The notes under the pieces: model-generated | Database searches by the model: none | What the model was told of the DNA's origin: nothing | What the model saw: only the letters and a program-made list of their open reading frames with translations | Position numbers and translations under genes: made by a program | Source: Thiotrichales bacterium | Lineage (GTDB): Bacteria > Pseudomonadota > Gammaproteobacteria > Francisellales > CACEW01 | Reading direction: 5' to 3' | NCBI GenBank assembly: GCA_947478525.1 | Contig: CANJVU010000019.1 | Coordinates: 1-43,364 of the forward strand | DNA length: 43,364 nucleotides | In this document: positions 24,601 to 33,502 of the stretch, one piece after another | Layout of the letters: every line of letters begins with the position of its first letter | How positions within the stretch are numbered: the first letter of the stretch is position 1

Positions 24601-25313
24601 GGCGCTTTACCCTCCAGTTTTTCCATGTTCTCTTTGATCCAAGCATACATGGTATCGTTAATCTCGTCGACCGATTTTCCTTTGGTGTCATAAGCAGGGC
24701 CAATGACTACGGTGACTTTTCCGGGGTATTTTAAAAAACTGTTACGCCGCCAACACTGTCCAGCATTATGTGCGATGGGAATCACTGGTGCGCCAGTGGC
24801 TTTGGCCAGTGCGGAGCCACTTTTGTGAAATATAGGGTGCTCATAGGGCGCTACGCGTGTGCCTTCGGGGAAAATAACGATGGAAATGCCCAGCGACAAT
24901 CGGTTTTTACCTTCTTTAATCACCGATTTTAACGCTTTGATGCCTTCTGAGCGATCAATGGCGATATGTTTGGTGATGCGCATGCCCCAGCCGAAAAACG
25001 GAATGTTCAACAGAGATTTTTTACACACAAAACAGTTGGTGGGTAAAAGTGTTAAGAATGAAAAGGTCTCCCACGCGGACTGGTGTTTGCTAAAAAAAAT
25101 CACCGGTTCACTCGGTAAGTGTTCACGTCCGATGACTTCATAGCGAATGCCACAGATCCAACGGGTTAGCCACACGGTCACGCTGCACCAAGATTTTGCA
25201 GTAGCCATCGATGCTCGGTAACCAAAAATAAACGCCAGGTAAACCGATACGCCCCAAATGATCGTAGTAATCGCTGTCACGAGGTACCATAAAATAGAGC
25301 GCAAAATAACCAT
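24597..25313 (-). CDS. plsC: 1-acyl-sn-glycerol-3-phosphate acyltransferase
   Basis: PlsC adds the second acyl chain to lysophosphatidate at the inner membrane, giving phosphatidate. The 238-residue protein has an N-terminal membrane helix (TAITTIIWGVSVYLAFIFG). The catalytic motif appears as HX4E in SKHQSAWETF near residue 75, a common variant of HX4D. The acyl-acceptor site is in IAIDRSEGI, and FPEGTRVAP is the third block. Its ATG overlaps the Pgi-GmhB stop by one base (TAATG). plsC beside gmhB is a frequent arrangement in proteobacteria, consistent with the fused GmhB domain upstream. Confidence 0.94.
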   Translation of the reverse strand: MVILRSILWYLVTAITTIIWGVSVYLAFIFGYRASMATAKSWCSVTVWLTRWICGIRYEVIGREHLPSEPVIFFSKHQSAWETFSFLTLLPTNCFVCKKSLLNIPFFGWGMRITKHIAIDRSEGIKALKSVIKEGKNRLSLGISIVIFPEGTRVAPYEHPIFHKSGSALAKATGAPVIPIAHNAGQCWRRNSFLKYPGKVTVVIGPAYDTKGKSVDEINDTMYAWIKENMEKLEGKAP

Positions 25314-27490
25314 TATAATTTTTCCAAATAAGCTTTCACAAAACCCGCCAGAGAATCATACACCACATCAGGCATCTCTAACAATTCCGGATGCATGGCT
25401 AAAGTTTTTTCACCTTTACCGGTTTTGACTAACGCAAAACGAGCGCCTGCGCGTCTGGCTGCTTCAATATCTTTGTAACTGTCGCCAACAAACACTGCAT
25501 GAGCTAATGATAAATTGAGTTTTTCCGACAATTGTTGTAGTAAGCCAGGGTTGGGTTTGCGGCAATGGCAGTACTGATCGGGATGATGTGGGCAAAAGAC
25601 TACTGCATCAATCTGACCGCCTTGCTGTTTCAGCAAGAGATGCATTTTATCGTGCATGGCTTGTAGGGTGATTTCATCAAATAACCCTCGCGCCAGACCG
25701 GCTTGATTGGTTGCTACCGTAACGGTAATGCCCGCTTGATTAAGTTTGACAATAGCCTCGAGGCTGCCATCGATCGGTTGCCACTCATCGGGGTTTTTAA
25801 TATACGCATCAGAATCATGATTAATTACGCCATCACGGTCGATGATCACCCAGGGTTTTATTTTGGCGTGAAAGCGTTTAATCAGCTGTTGGGTTGAGCA
25901 ATCAACTTTCAGCGCGTTGGGTTTTTTGGCAATCAGCTGCTCAAAGATCGGTGTGCCTAGCTGTTTGCCAAGTTCCACGCCCCATTGATCAAACGCATTA
26001 ATCTGCCATAACACGCTTTGCACATAGACTTTGTGTTCGTACAGTGCAATCAATGCCCCCAGGGTTTTCGGTGTCAGTTTTTCCATCATCAGGGTATTGC
26101 TGGGTTTATTGCCAGGGATTGCTTTATGTGGTGCCAATGTTGCAATCTGATCGGCACTCATGCCTTGATTGCGTAACTCTTCTGCGGCTTCTGATAAGGA
26201 TTTACCTTGCATTAAGGCTTGTGATTGTGCCAGGCAGTTGGCATACAGTGCCGCATGATGGTCACCGATCGGATAGTGGCTGGTGTGCGGCAGAATAAAA
26301 TCAACGGGAACCAATACCGTGCCTTGATGTAATAGCTGATGGAACGCATGCTGACCGTTGGTGCCAACACCACCCCACAAAATCGGTGCGGTGGCTTGCT
26401 GTACTTCAACACCTTGCTGAGTAACGGACTTTCCATTGCTTTCCATATCAAGTTGTTGCAGATAATTCGGCAGCAGTGATAGCGATTCATCATAAGCAAT
26501 CACCGCTTGGCTTTGACAGTTAAAATAATTCACATACCAGACAGCCAGGGCACCCAAAATAACGGGCATATTGTGCTCAAGCGGTGCGTGCAAGAAATGT
26601 TGATCCATCGCGTGTGCGCCAGCGAGTAATTCACGAAACCCTGCCATGCCAATGGAAAAGGCAATCGGCATGCCAATGGTTGACCATAGCGAATAACGAC
26701 CGCCAACCCAATCCCACATTTCAAAGACGTTGTTAGGATCAATGCCAAAGGCTTTGGCTTTGTCTGGTTTGCTGGAAATCGCGACAAAATGTTTGCTGAC
26801 CGCTGCGGGTTTTTTAGCATGTTTTAACAGCCAATCCCGTGCGGTTTCAGCATTTATCAAGGTTTCTTGAGTGGTAAAAGATTTCGATGCCACGATAAAT
26901 AGCGTGGTTTCAGGATTTAAATTTTGCAAGGTTCTGGAAATATCGGCACCATCGACGTTGGCAACGAAATGACAGTGCACTACTCCTAAATGATAAGGTT
27001 GCAATGCTTGTACTATCATGCGTGGACCCAGATCAGAGCCTCCAATGCCAATATTCACGACATCAGTGATTTTTTTGCCGGAATACCCCAGCCATTGGCC
27101 CCCATGAATTTGCTCCACCAATTGCTGCATTTTGTGCAGTTGTTGGTGAATTGTTGGCATCACATTGCTACCATTAATAAACATCGCTGAATGGTTTTCG
27201 GGTGCGCGTAGGGCAACATGTAGGGCAGGGCGATGCTCGGTGTGATTGATGATTTTGCCACTAAACATGTCGATAATTTTTTCGGATAATTGTCTTTGTT
27301 GAGCCAGTTTGAATAGTAATGTCATGGTCTCTGAAGTGATCCGGTTTTTTGAATAATCTAGCCATAACCCTGCTGCGGCGAGGGAAAAACGATGTGCTCG
27401 ATCTGGTTGCGTAGCAAATAAATCATGAATTTGAGTAGATTGCATTGACTGGTGGTGGTGTTGGAGTTCGGACCAGTTGGAAAGCGTCAT
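25313..27490 (-). CDS. Fusion of glucose-6-phosphate isomerase and heptose-bisphosphate phosphatase (Pgi-GmhB)
   Basis: This is one open frame of 725 residues with two complete enzymes. Residues 1 to about 541 are glucose-6-phosphate isomerase, with GIGGSDLGPRM, VGGRYSLWSTIGMP, SMESNGKSV, the active-site histidine region GTNGQHAFHQLLHQ, and GVELGKQLG. Residues from about 545 are a HAD phosphatase of the GmhB type, which removes the 7-phosphate from D-glycero-D-manno-heptose 1,7-bisphosphate in lipopolysaccharide core synthesis. D551 and D553 (IIDRDGVIN) are the catalytic aspartates; C633, H635, C641 and C643 (CPHHPDQYCHCRKP) form the zinc site, and VGDSYKDIEAA is motif IV. The linker is only a few residues, with no internal start codon. 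The gene heads a tightly overlapping operon with plsC. Histidinol-phosphatase specificity is an alternative for the HAD part. Confidence 0.93.
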   Translation of the reverse strand: MTLSNWSELQHHHQSMQSTQIHDLFATQPDRAHRFSLAAAGLWLDYSKNRITSETMTLLFKLAQQRQLSEKIIDMFSGKIINHTEHRPALHVALRAPENHSAMFINGSNVMPTIHQQLHKMQQLVEQIHGGQWLGYSGKKITDVVNIGIGGSDLGPRMIVQALQPYHLGVVHCHFVANVDGADISRTLQNLNPETTLFIVASKSFTTQETLINAETARDWLLKHAKKPAAVSKHFVAISSKPDKAKAFGIDPNNVFEMWDWVGGRYSLWSTIGMPIAFSIGMAGFRELLAGAHAMDQHFLHAPLEHNMPVILGALAVWYVNYFNCQSQAVIAYDESLSLLPNYLQQLDMESNGKSVTQQGVEVQQATAPILWGGVGTNGQHAFHQLLHQGTVLVPVDFILPHTSHYPIGDHHAALYANCLAQSQALMQGKSLSEAAEELRNQGMSADQIATLAPHKAIPGNKPSNTLMMEKLTPKTLGALIALYEHKVYVQSVLWQINAFDQWGVELGKQLGTPIFEQLIAKKPNALKVDCSTQQLIKRFHAKIKPWVIIDRDGVINHDSDAYIKNPDEWQPIDGSLEAIVKLNQAGITVTVATNQAGLARGLFDEITLQAMHDKMHLLLKQQGGQIDAVVFCPHHPDQYCHCRKPNPGLLQQLSEKLNLSLAHAVFVGDSYKDIEAARRAGARFALVKTGKGEKTLAMHPELLEMPDVVYDSLAGFVKAYLEKL

Positions 27491-27499
27491 GCGGTATCC

Positions 27500-28774
27500 T
27501 TAATCGGACGTACGCTTTGGCTTACGTCGGCGTCTATGTTTCTTGTTAGTGGCAGATGATACCACAATTGTATTGAGTCCTGCGATCATCTCAGTACGCG
27601 TCGCTGCATTGGCGGTTTGGATTTGCGTCCACCACTCGCCTGCGTCAGGCGATATTTCGCCGCTGTTGCCGCGCAGTAACAAGAAATCATAGGCGGCGCG
27701 GAAACGTTGGTTGGTTAATAAGGGTTCAATGCGTTTTGGGTGGCGTTGTTCCAGCGGATGTTGCAATGCCCAAATTTGCCGAATCACCGCAGAAAATTGT
27801 CGTGGAATAGCGATGTGTTTTACTTGATGCGACAAAGTAAGGTCAACGGCCTGTGCAAATAAATAGGCATGATTAACGCTGGGTTCGTTATTTTGTAATT
27901 GTGTCAGGTGGGTGTGTAGCATTGGCCATAGCAGTACTGACAATAAAAATGCGGGGTTAACGGTTTTTCCTTCCTGCAGGCGTTTATCGGTATTGAGTAA
28001 TGCGGATTCAATCAATGTCGCATTTTGCGGATGAGCCATGCAGGCTTCAATGTTGCTAAACAAATGGGGTAATACATTGAATTGTCGCAAGCTATTAAAA
28101 TTGGGCATCGCCTGGCCATGTAAAAATAACTTGGTGTACTCGTCAAATAGGCGCCCAGGCGGCATATGTACCAATTGAGGCGCGATGCCAGGAATTTCTT
28201 TGGCGGTAGCGGTATCAATGTTAAAGCCTAGTTTATTGGCAATACGGATGGCGCGTAGAATCCGCACCGGGTCTTCTTGCAAACGAGTGAGGGGGTCGCC
28301 AATAATTTTGACCAGACCTTTTTCAAAATCTTCAACGCCACCAACCAAGTCGATAATGTGATCGGCAACCGGGTCGTAATAGAGCGCGTTGATGGTGAAG
28401 TCACGACGAATGGCGTCTTGCGCTAAGGTGCCATAAACGTTGTCGCGCACAATAATGCCTTGACGGGTGCTGGCAAGTTTCTCATCATTGGTTTGATCAT
28501 GTCCTGCGCGAAAGGTGGCGACTTCGATAATGTGGCGACGAAAAAAAACATGCGCCAAACGAAAGCGATGGCCAATCAAACGACAGTTATCAAATAAGGC
28601 TTTGATTTGCTCGGGGTGGGCATCGGTGGCAATGTCAAAATCTTTAGGTTTTATGCCAACCATTTGGTCGCGGACACCGCCACCGACGACATAGGCGGAA
28701 AAACCGTGTTGTTGCAATTTTTCAATAATGTTGCGCGCATGTGGCTCAATATTATCGGGAGTGATGACATCCAT
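27500..28774 (-). CDS. pcnB: Poly(A) polymerase I
   Basis: PcnB adds poly(A) tails to RNA 3' ends, promoting decay. The 424-residue protein belongs to the class II nucleotidyltransferases shared with tRNA CCA-adding enzymes. The signature AYVVGGGVRDQMVG is at about 29-42, and the catalytic carboxylates are in DFDIATDA. FTINALYYDPVADHIIDLVGG and the R-region LQEDPVRILRAIR follow. A highly basic tail (KKHRRRRKPKRTSD) ends the protein, typical of PcnB and unlike CCA-adding enzymes. It lies 5 bases after dksA on the same strand, the conserved dksA-pcnB order; folK, which usually follows, is missing here. Confidence 0.95.
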   Translation of the reverse strand: MDVITPDNIEPHARNIIEKLQQHGFSAYVVGGGVRDQMVGIKPKDFDIATDAHPEQIKALFDNCRLIGHRFRLAHVFFRRHIIEVATFRAGHDQTNDEKLASTRQGIIVRDNVYGTLAQDAIRRDFTINALYYDPVADHIIDLVGGVEDFEKGLVKIIGDPLTRLQEDPVRILRAIRIANKLGFNIDTATAKEIPGIAPQLVHMPPGRLFDEYTKLFLHGQAMPNFNSLRQFNVLPHLFSNIEACMAHPQNATLIESALLNTDKRLQEGKTVNPAFLLSVLLWPMLHTHLTQLQNNEPSVNHAYLFAQAVDLTLSHQVKHIAIPRQFSAVIRQIWALQHPLEQRHPKRIEPLLTNQRFRAAYDFLLLRGNSGEISPDAGEWWTQIQTANAATRTEMIAGLNTIVVSSATNKKHRRRRKPKRTSD

Positions 28775-28779
28775 GTTGG

Positions 28780-29205
28780 TTAGTTGAATAGCTGTTTCTC
28801 TTTAATTTCGGCCAGGGTTTTACAGTCAATACATTGTGTGGCGGTAGGGCGTGCTTCTAGGCGACGAATACCAATTTCCACACCACAGGAGTCACAGAAG
28901 CCATAGTCTTGGCTTTGAATGGTTTCGAGTGTTTGGTTGATTTTATGAATCAGTTTGCGCTCACGATCGCGTGCCCGCAATGCCAGATTAAATTCTTCTT
29001 CTTGGGTGGCTCGGTCACTTAAGTCGGGGAAATTCGCCGCCTCATCTTTCATATGGTTGACGGTGCGATCGACTTCTTCCATCAAACTGTACTTCCAATT
29101 ATTAAGAATGCTTTCAAAATGCTCCAGCTGTTTCTCATTCATGTATACTTCGTTTTTAGCGGGTTTATACGGTTTGAATGGTTGTAATCCTAAAGTTTCA
29201 CTCAT
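28780..29205 (-). CDS. dksA: RNA polymerase-binding transcription factor DksA
   Basis: DksA binds the RNA polymerase secondary channel and, with ppGpp, adjusts rRNA and amino-acid operon transcription. The 141-residue protein has the coiled coil with the DxxDxA-type tip (FPDLSDRATQEEEF) and the C4 zinc finger CDSCGVEIGIRRLEARPTAT-QCIDC, with cysteine pairs C-x2-C and C-x2-C intact. This makes it the zinc-containing form. AGGAG precedes the ATG by 9 bases. Confidence 0.98.
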   Translation of the reverse strand: MSETLGLQPFKPYKPAKNEVYMNEKQLEHFESILNNWKYSLMEEVDRTVNHMKDEAANFPDLSDRATQEEEFNLALRARDRERKLIHKINQTLETIQSQDYGFCDSCGVEIGIRRLEARPTATQCIDCKTLAEIKEKQLFN

Positions 29206-29335
29206 AAAACGCCACTCCTAAAAATTCAAGCCACTATTGATACCAGAAAAGAGGGGTGTGTGCAATTGATTTTATAAGGTGGCCTTAAGTTTTTTCAACT
29301 ATACTGCGAGTTATAAAGAGAACAAGGAGCTCCTG

Positions 29336-29479
29336 GTGTTAAAGAAATTATGTTTATTTTTAGTTGTGGTTTCTGTCATTATCAGCCTTTCTGGTTGTGA
29401 TCTGCTGTTGGTAAGTGGCGGTGCTGCAGGCGGATATTATGTGGGTAAAAATTACGACATTGAGAAAAAATCAGACTAA
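29336..29479 (+). CDS. Small lipoprotein, 47 aa
   Basis: The GTG start at 29336 is chosen because AAGGAG (29324-29329) lies 6 bases upstream; the frame is open to 29279 without support. The product is a short lipoprotein: signal helix MLKKLCLFLVVVSVIISLSG with lipobox LSGC, then a small glycine-rich part (GGAAGGYYVGKNYD) and a charged end. The glycine pattern resembles the start of some BON-domain outer-membrane lipoproteins, but the BON domain is missing. A TATACT box at 29300-29305 may be its -10. Its last 4 bases overlap the converging murJ stop. Confidence 0.7.
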   Translation: MLKKLCLFLVVVSVIISLSGCDLLLVSGGAAGGYYVGKNYDIEKKSD

Positions 29480-31008
29480 AAAATAAAGTCCTTTTTGCGG
29501 ATGCCGCATAGCCACAAACACCCAAGATAACCAATAGCGCCAACGCTAATCAACATGGCTAAACGCCAGGCTCGGCTGAAAATATCCCAGTGAATCCATT
29601 GGTCAAAGTTACCTTTGAGATACCATAATAGTGCTGCCATCACGATATTGGCAATAATCGCGGCACGCCACACTCTGATCCAACCTGGCATCGGTTTGTA
29701 AATATCATGGCGTAGTAATCTGAAAAACAATAGGGCGCAGTTGACCAAAGAGGCGATCGAGGTCGATAGTGCTAACCCCGTTTGTCCCAGTGGCCAGATC
29801 AAAATTGCGTTCATGATAAAGCTGACGCCCATGGCATAAAGCCCGGTACGTACTGGTGAACGAGTGTCTTGGCGAGCATAATAGGCTGACACCAATACCT
29901 TAACCCAAATAAAAAACATCAGGCCGAAAGAAAATGCCATCAGGCTATACTCGCTCATTTGAGCATCGAGTGGCGTAAAATGGCGATATTGAAATAGTGT
30001 AATAACCATCGGCCCTGCCAGTAACATCATGCCTACCGATGCGGGAAGTGCCATCATTAACACCAAGCGCATGGCCCAATCCAGCGAGCGGTTAAAGTTG
30101 TCGTGATCTTGCTGTGCATATTTTCTGGAGAGATGTGGCAATACTGCAGTCGATAACGCAATACCAAAAATGCCCAGGGGAAATTGCATCAGTCGGTCAG
30201 AGTAATTTAACCAAGATACGCTACCAGTTTTTAGGAATGAGGCGAATACAGTATCCAGTAGTAAACTGATCTGTGCAATCGATGCGCCAAAAAGTGCGGG
30301 GATCATCAATTTGATGATGCGCTGTACGCCTGGATGGTTCCAGCCCCATTTCGGCCAACGTAGCATTTTCAAGTGATATAAAAACGGCAGTTGAAACGCG
30401 CATTGCACAATCCCTGCAGCAAATACGCCCCACGCGCCTGCCATGATCGGGTTTTGAAAATCTTTAGCAAAGAAACATACTGCCACAATCATGCATACAT
30501 TTAATAATACTGGGGTGAACGCCGGGATTGAAAACTTACCAAAACAGTTCATCACGCCACCGGCCAGTGCGGTTAGCGAAATAAAGAAAATATACGGAAA
30601 AGTAATGCGTAACATGGTCGATGCCATCTCAAATTTGGCGGGTTCATGAATAAAACCCGGTGCAAATACGATGATCCACAAGGAAGAAAAAACCATGCCA
30701 AACAAGGAAATCACCAGCAAGATTCCGCCTAAGGTTCCCGCCACATGCTGTACCAGATCACGCATTTCCTCTTCTGAACATTTGGTTTTATATTCTGATA
30801 AGATCGGTACAAACGCCTGCGAAAAAGAGCCCTCGGCAAACAAACGCCGCATAAAATTAGGGATCTTGAATGCAACCAGAAATGCATCCATCCCTGCTGT
30901 GGCGCCAAAAACTACGGCAAATACGGTTTCCCGTGCTTGACCTAAAATACGCGACAGCAGGGTCATGAAACCAATTAGGGCGGTAGATTTAAGAAGTTTT
31001 TTGCTCAT
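29476..31008 (-). CDS. murJ: Lipid II flippase MurJ
   Basis: MurJ (MviN) moves lipid II across the inner membrane for peptidoglycan synthesis. The 510-residue polytopic protein belongs to the MOP superfamily with 14 predicted helices. The start KSTALIGFMTLLSRILGQAR and the segment MDAFLVAFKIPNFMRRLFAEG are hallmarks, including the arginines important for the central cavity. GSVSWLNYSDRLMQFPLGIFG marks the seventh and eighth helices. It lies 6 bases after the permease gene. rpsT, the usual neighbour in E. coli relatives, is not here. Confidence 0.97.
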   Translation of the reverse strand: MSKKLLKSTALIGFMTLLSRILGQARETVFAVVFGATAGMDAFLVAFKIPNFMRRLFAEGSFSQAFVPILSEYKTKCSEEEMRDLVQHVAGTLGGILLVISLFGMVFSSLWIIVFAPGFIHEPAKFEMASTMLRITFPYIFFISLTALAGGVMNCFGKFSIPAFTPVLLNVCMIVAVCFFAKDFQNPIMAGAWGVFAAGIVQCAFQLPFLYHLKMLRWPKWGWNHPGVQRIIKLMIPALFGASIAQISLLLDTVFASFLKTGSVSWLNYSDRLMQFPLGIFGIALSTAVLPHLSRKYAQQDHDNFNRSLDWAMRLVLMMALPASVGMMLLAGPMVITLFQYRHFTPLDAQMSEYSLMAFSFGLMFFIWVKVLVSAYYARQDTRSPVRTGLYAMGVSFIMNAILIWPLGQTGLALSTSIASLVNCALLFFRLLRHDIYKPMPGWIRVWRAAIIANIVMAALLWYLKGNFDQWIHWDIFSRAWRLAMLISVGAIGYLGCLWLCGIRKKDFIF

Positions 31009-31014
31009 GATGCT

Positions 31015-32586
31015 TTATTCAGCCTGCTCCATAGCCACAATTTCTTGCTCATCAATATGAGGGCGGCGGGTTAGCAGTGCCAAATAGAAAATCACCACGG
31101 TGAAAATGCCGATTACCAGGAAGTCATAACCAAACGGTATAATGTTTTCACCACCAAAATTACCCAGGTAGCCAATCACCACCAATCCTGCCAGATAAGG
31201 CACTAACCAGATCAAGGCGCGCATTCCTATTTGCTGGCGAGGGGTGCGTCCACGAACGACCGCCACCAGTAAAATCACCAGGCCAATGAGTACTGCAATC
31301 GCCAGGCGCCACAAGGTATCCCATCCAGTCCAATAGCTGATCAGGTTGCAGAAATAAAACGCCAGTAAGCAGCAAGGGTGTGCAAACCACAGTTTAAAAG
31401 GTCTGTGGCGATTGGGCAGCGATTTGCGTAAAGCCATCAAGCTAATCGGACCCATCGCATAGGAAATAACGACGGCTGACACCAGGAAGCTGACCATGAT
31501 TTGCCAGCCGGGTAATGGCAGGAATAAGAACATGCCCACCACAAAGTTCAGCGCAATGGCGGCAATGGGTAACGATTCTTTATTAACTTTGGTGAATATT
31601 TTGGGGAGGTAACCATTGTGGCTCATGGCATAAATCAACCGAGCAGTAGAAGTGGTATAAATCAAACCGGCGCCGAGTGGTGAAACTGCAGCGTCAACAT
31701 ATAAGAATTTCACCAGCCATATCAGGCCAAGGCCAGCGGCAATTCCCACAAAGGGTCCGGCATCACCACTGAAAGATAAATGTGCCCAGCCTTGACTGAA
31801 GCTGGCGGGCAATAATGAACCGATAAAGGCAATTTGTAAGCCAAGATATAACAACAGGCAAATCACTACCGAACCTAAAATGGCCAGAGGAATCGCCCAT
31901 TGGGTATTTTTGGTTTCGCCAGCCAACTCTACGCCATGCTTAAAGCCGGTAAAGGCGAAGGCAATGCCACCCGTGGCAATCGCCGCAAGTACACCATGCC
32001 AGTCGCCGGTGAGCATAAATACGTGCATGCCATTAAAGTTGCTGGGGACAAAGCGTGTGTGAATAATTAAGCCAATGGTTGCGAGAATGACCAGCACCTT
32101 GAACCAGAATAATACAAAATTCCAGCGAATTAATCCTTTAAAGCTGTTGAAGTTAACAAAACTTAATCCCAGCATGAGCACTACTGCCCAGAGCAAACCC
32201 CAGTGGGTCAGTTCGGGTGTGCTGCCGACTTGATAAATCAGGCTGGGAAAATAAGTGGAAGCGTATTGCAACACCGCCTGTACTTCAATCGGTGCCATAG
32301 TGACGCAGGACAGCCAAGAAATCCAGCTGATGATATAACCAGTAACAACGCCGTGGCTCAGTTGTGAGAATCGCGTTGTGCCGCCCGCAACGGGGATCAT
32401 CGACGATAACTCAGCAAAAGTAAGTGCAATCAGGCAGGTGGCCAAGCCGCAGAAAATCCATGCCCAGATGACGGCGGGCCCTGCGAGCTTTGCCGCGTAG
32501 AGGGGGGCAAATAACCATGCCGATCCGATGGTGCCGTTGATACTTAAAAATAATAAATGAAGAGGTGAGAAGCGACGCTTTAACAT
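31015..32586 (-). CDS. APC-family amino acid permease
   Basis: This 523-residue inner-membrane carrier of the amino acid-polyamine-organocation family has about 12-14 hydrophobic helices. The N-terminus has the unwound helix 1 region LSINGTIGSAWLFAPLYAAK, corresponding to the G-S/T-I-G substrate site, and helix 6 contains GGIAFAFTGFKHGVELAGET, with the family's G-F-E-like turn. AAVSPLGAGLIYTTSTARLIY is typical of helix 8. The substrate is unknown. I chose the ATG at 32586, which has AAGGA 5 bases upstream, over the longer frame that starts at 32616. Confidence 0.88.
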   Translation of the reverse strand: MLKRRFSPLHLLFLSINGTIGSAWLFAPLYAAKLAGPAVIWAWIFCGLATCLIALTFAELSSMIPVAGGTTRFSQLSHGVVTGYIISWISWLSCVTMAPIEVQAVLQYASTYFPSLIYQVGSTPELTHWGLLWAVVLMLGLSFVNFNSFKGLIRWNFVLFWFKVLVILATIGLIIHTRFVPSNFNGMHVFMLTGDWHGVLAAIATGGIAFAFTGFKHGVELAGETKNTQWAIPLAILGSVVICLLLYLGLQIAFIGSLLPASFSQGWAHLSFSGDAGPFVGIAAGLGLIWLVKFLYVDAAVSPLGAGLIYTTSTARLIYAMSHNGYLPKIFTKVNKESLPIAAIALNFVVGMFLFLPLPGWQIMVSFLVSAVVISYAMGPISLMALRKSLPNRHRPFKLWFAHPCCLLAFYFCNLISYWTGWDTLWRLAIAVLIGLVILLVAVVRGRTPRQQIGMRALIWLVPYLAGLVVIGYLGNFGGENIIPFGYDFLVIGIFTVVIFYLALLTRRPHIDEQEIVAMEQAE

Positions 32587-32640
32587 AACATTCCTTATGG
32601 TTGCGGTATGCAGCATAGCAAAAGTATTTGAAAAAGCAAT

Positions 32641-32667
32641 TTGAGAGTGTGAATATTCGCGTATAAT
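32641..32667 (+). promoter_or_regulatory. Possible promoter of the hydrolase-MFS-mur unit
   Basis: A perfect TATAAT (32662-32667) is preceded by TTGAGA (32641-32646) at a short 15-base spacing, 35 bases before the hydrolase start. Confidence 0.45.
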
Positions 32668-32702
32668 GACATCACTTTAGATTTCTGGTAATTTAGGGAA
32701 TA

Positions 32703-33494
32703 ATGATGCCCACCATTCAAATCAACAACGCGCAGTTTTATTATGAACTCCATGGCAAGGGTCAGCCATTGGTGTTGGTGTCTGGATTGGCCGCCGATCA
32801 TCAAGCCTGGTTGTCGATATTGCAACCGCTGATCAAACAATATCGCGTCTTGATTTTTGATAACCGAGGTGTTGGCCGCACCCATGATGATGGCATTGCA
32901 TTAACCATCGATCAAATGGCGGAGGATGTGGCGGCATTGGCTACTGCGTTGGGATTAAGGAATCCACACTTTGTGGGGCATTCGATGGGTGGCAATATCG
33001 TGCAGCGGATTGGCGTGCGTTATCCCGATAAAATTGGCAAATTGGTGCTGTTGACAACCAGTCCAAAATGGCGTCAGGCCATGCTTTTGGCAATGAAAAT
33101 GATTGCAACCATTCGTGAAAATGTAGCGGATCCAACGGTGGCCATTCAATCGATCATTACCTGGTGCTTGGGTGAGAGGTTTTTGACCCAACCGGGTCGT
33201 TATAAAGGATTTATTGAAATGTGTCTGGCCAACCCACACCCGCAATCGCTGTGCGATTATCAACGACAATTGCGTGCCTTAGCGCAGTTTGACAATCGAG
33301 ATCACTTACATAAGATCATTGCACCCACGTTAGTGATTTATGGTAAAGAGGATTTATTAACGTTGCCGGCAGAATCAGAGTATATGGCGCGGCAGATTCC
33401 CACTTCAACTTTGATATCACTGGAGTCGGCGCATATTCCCAGTCTTGAAACGCCTGCGGAATTGACGCAAGCCTTATTAACCTTTTTAGCGTGA
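32703..33494 (+). CDS. Alpha/beta-fold hydrolase
   Basis: This 263-residue cytosolic protein has the alpha/beta-hydrolase fold. The oxyanion loop region LVLVSGLAADHQAW is followed by the nucleophile elbow FVGHSMGGNI, with serine near residue 94. The acid is probably the aspartate in VIYGKEDLLT, and the histidine is in LESAHIPSLETP. The sequence is like 3-oxoadipate enol-lactonase/BioH relatives, but the substrate cannot be assigned. BioH is a possibility, but no bio genes are nearby. It heads a series of closely spaced genes running to murB (8-base gap to the MFS gene). Confidence 0.87.
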   Translation: MMPTIQINNAQFYYELHGKGQPLVLVSGLAADHQAWLSILQPLIKQYRVLIFDNRGVGRTHDDGIALTIDQMAEDVAALATALGLRNPHFVGHSMGGNIVQRIGVRYPDKIGKLVLLTTSPKWRQAMLLAMKMIATIRENVADPTVAIQSIITWCLGERFLTQPGRYKGFIEMCLANPHPQSLCDYQRQLRALAQFDNRDHLHKIIAPTLVIYGKEDLLTLPAESEYMARQIPTSTLISLESAHIPSLETPAELTQALLTFLA

Positions 33495-33502
33495 GGATTT
33501 CC

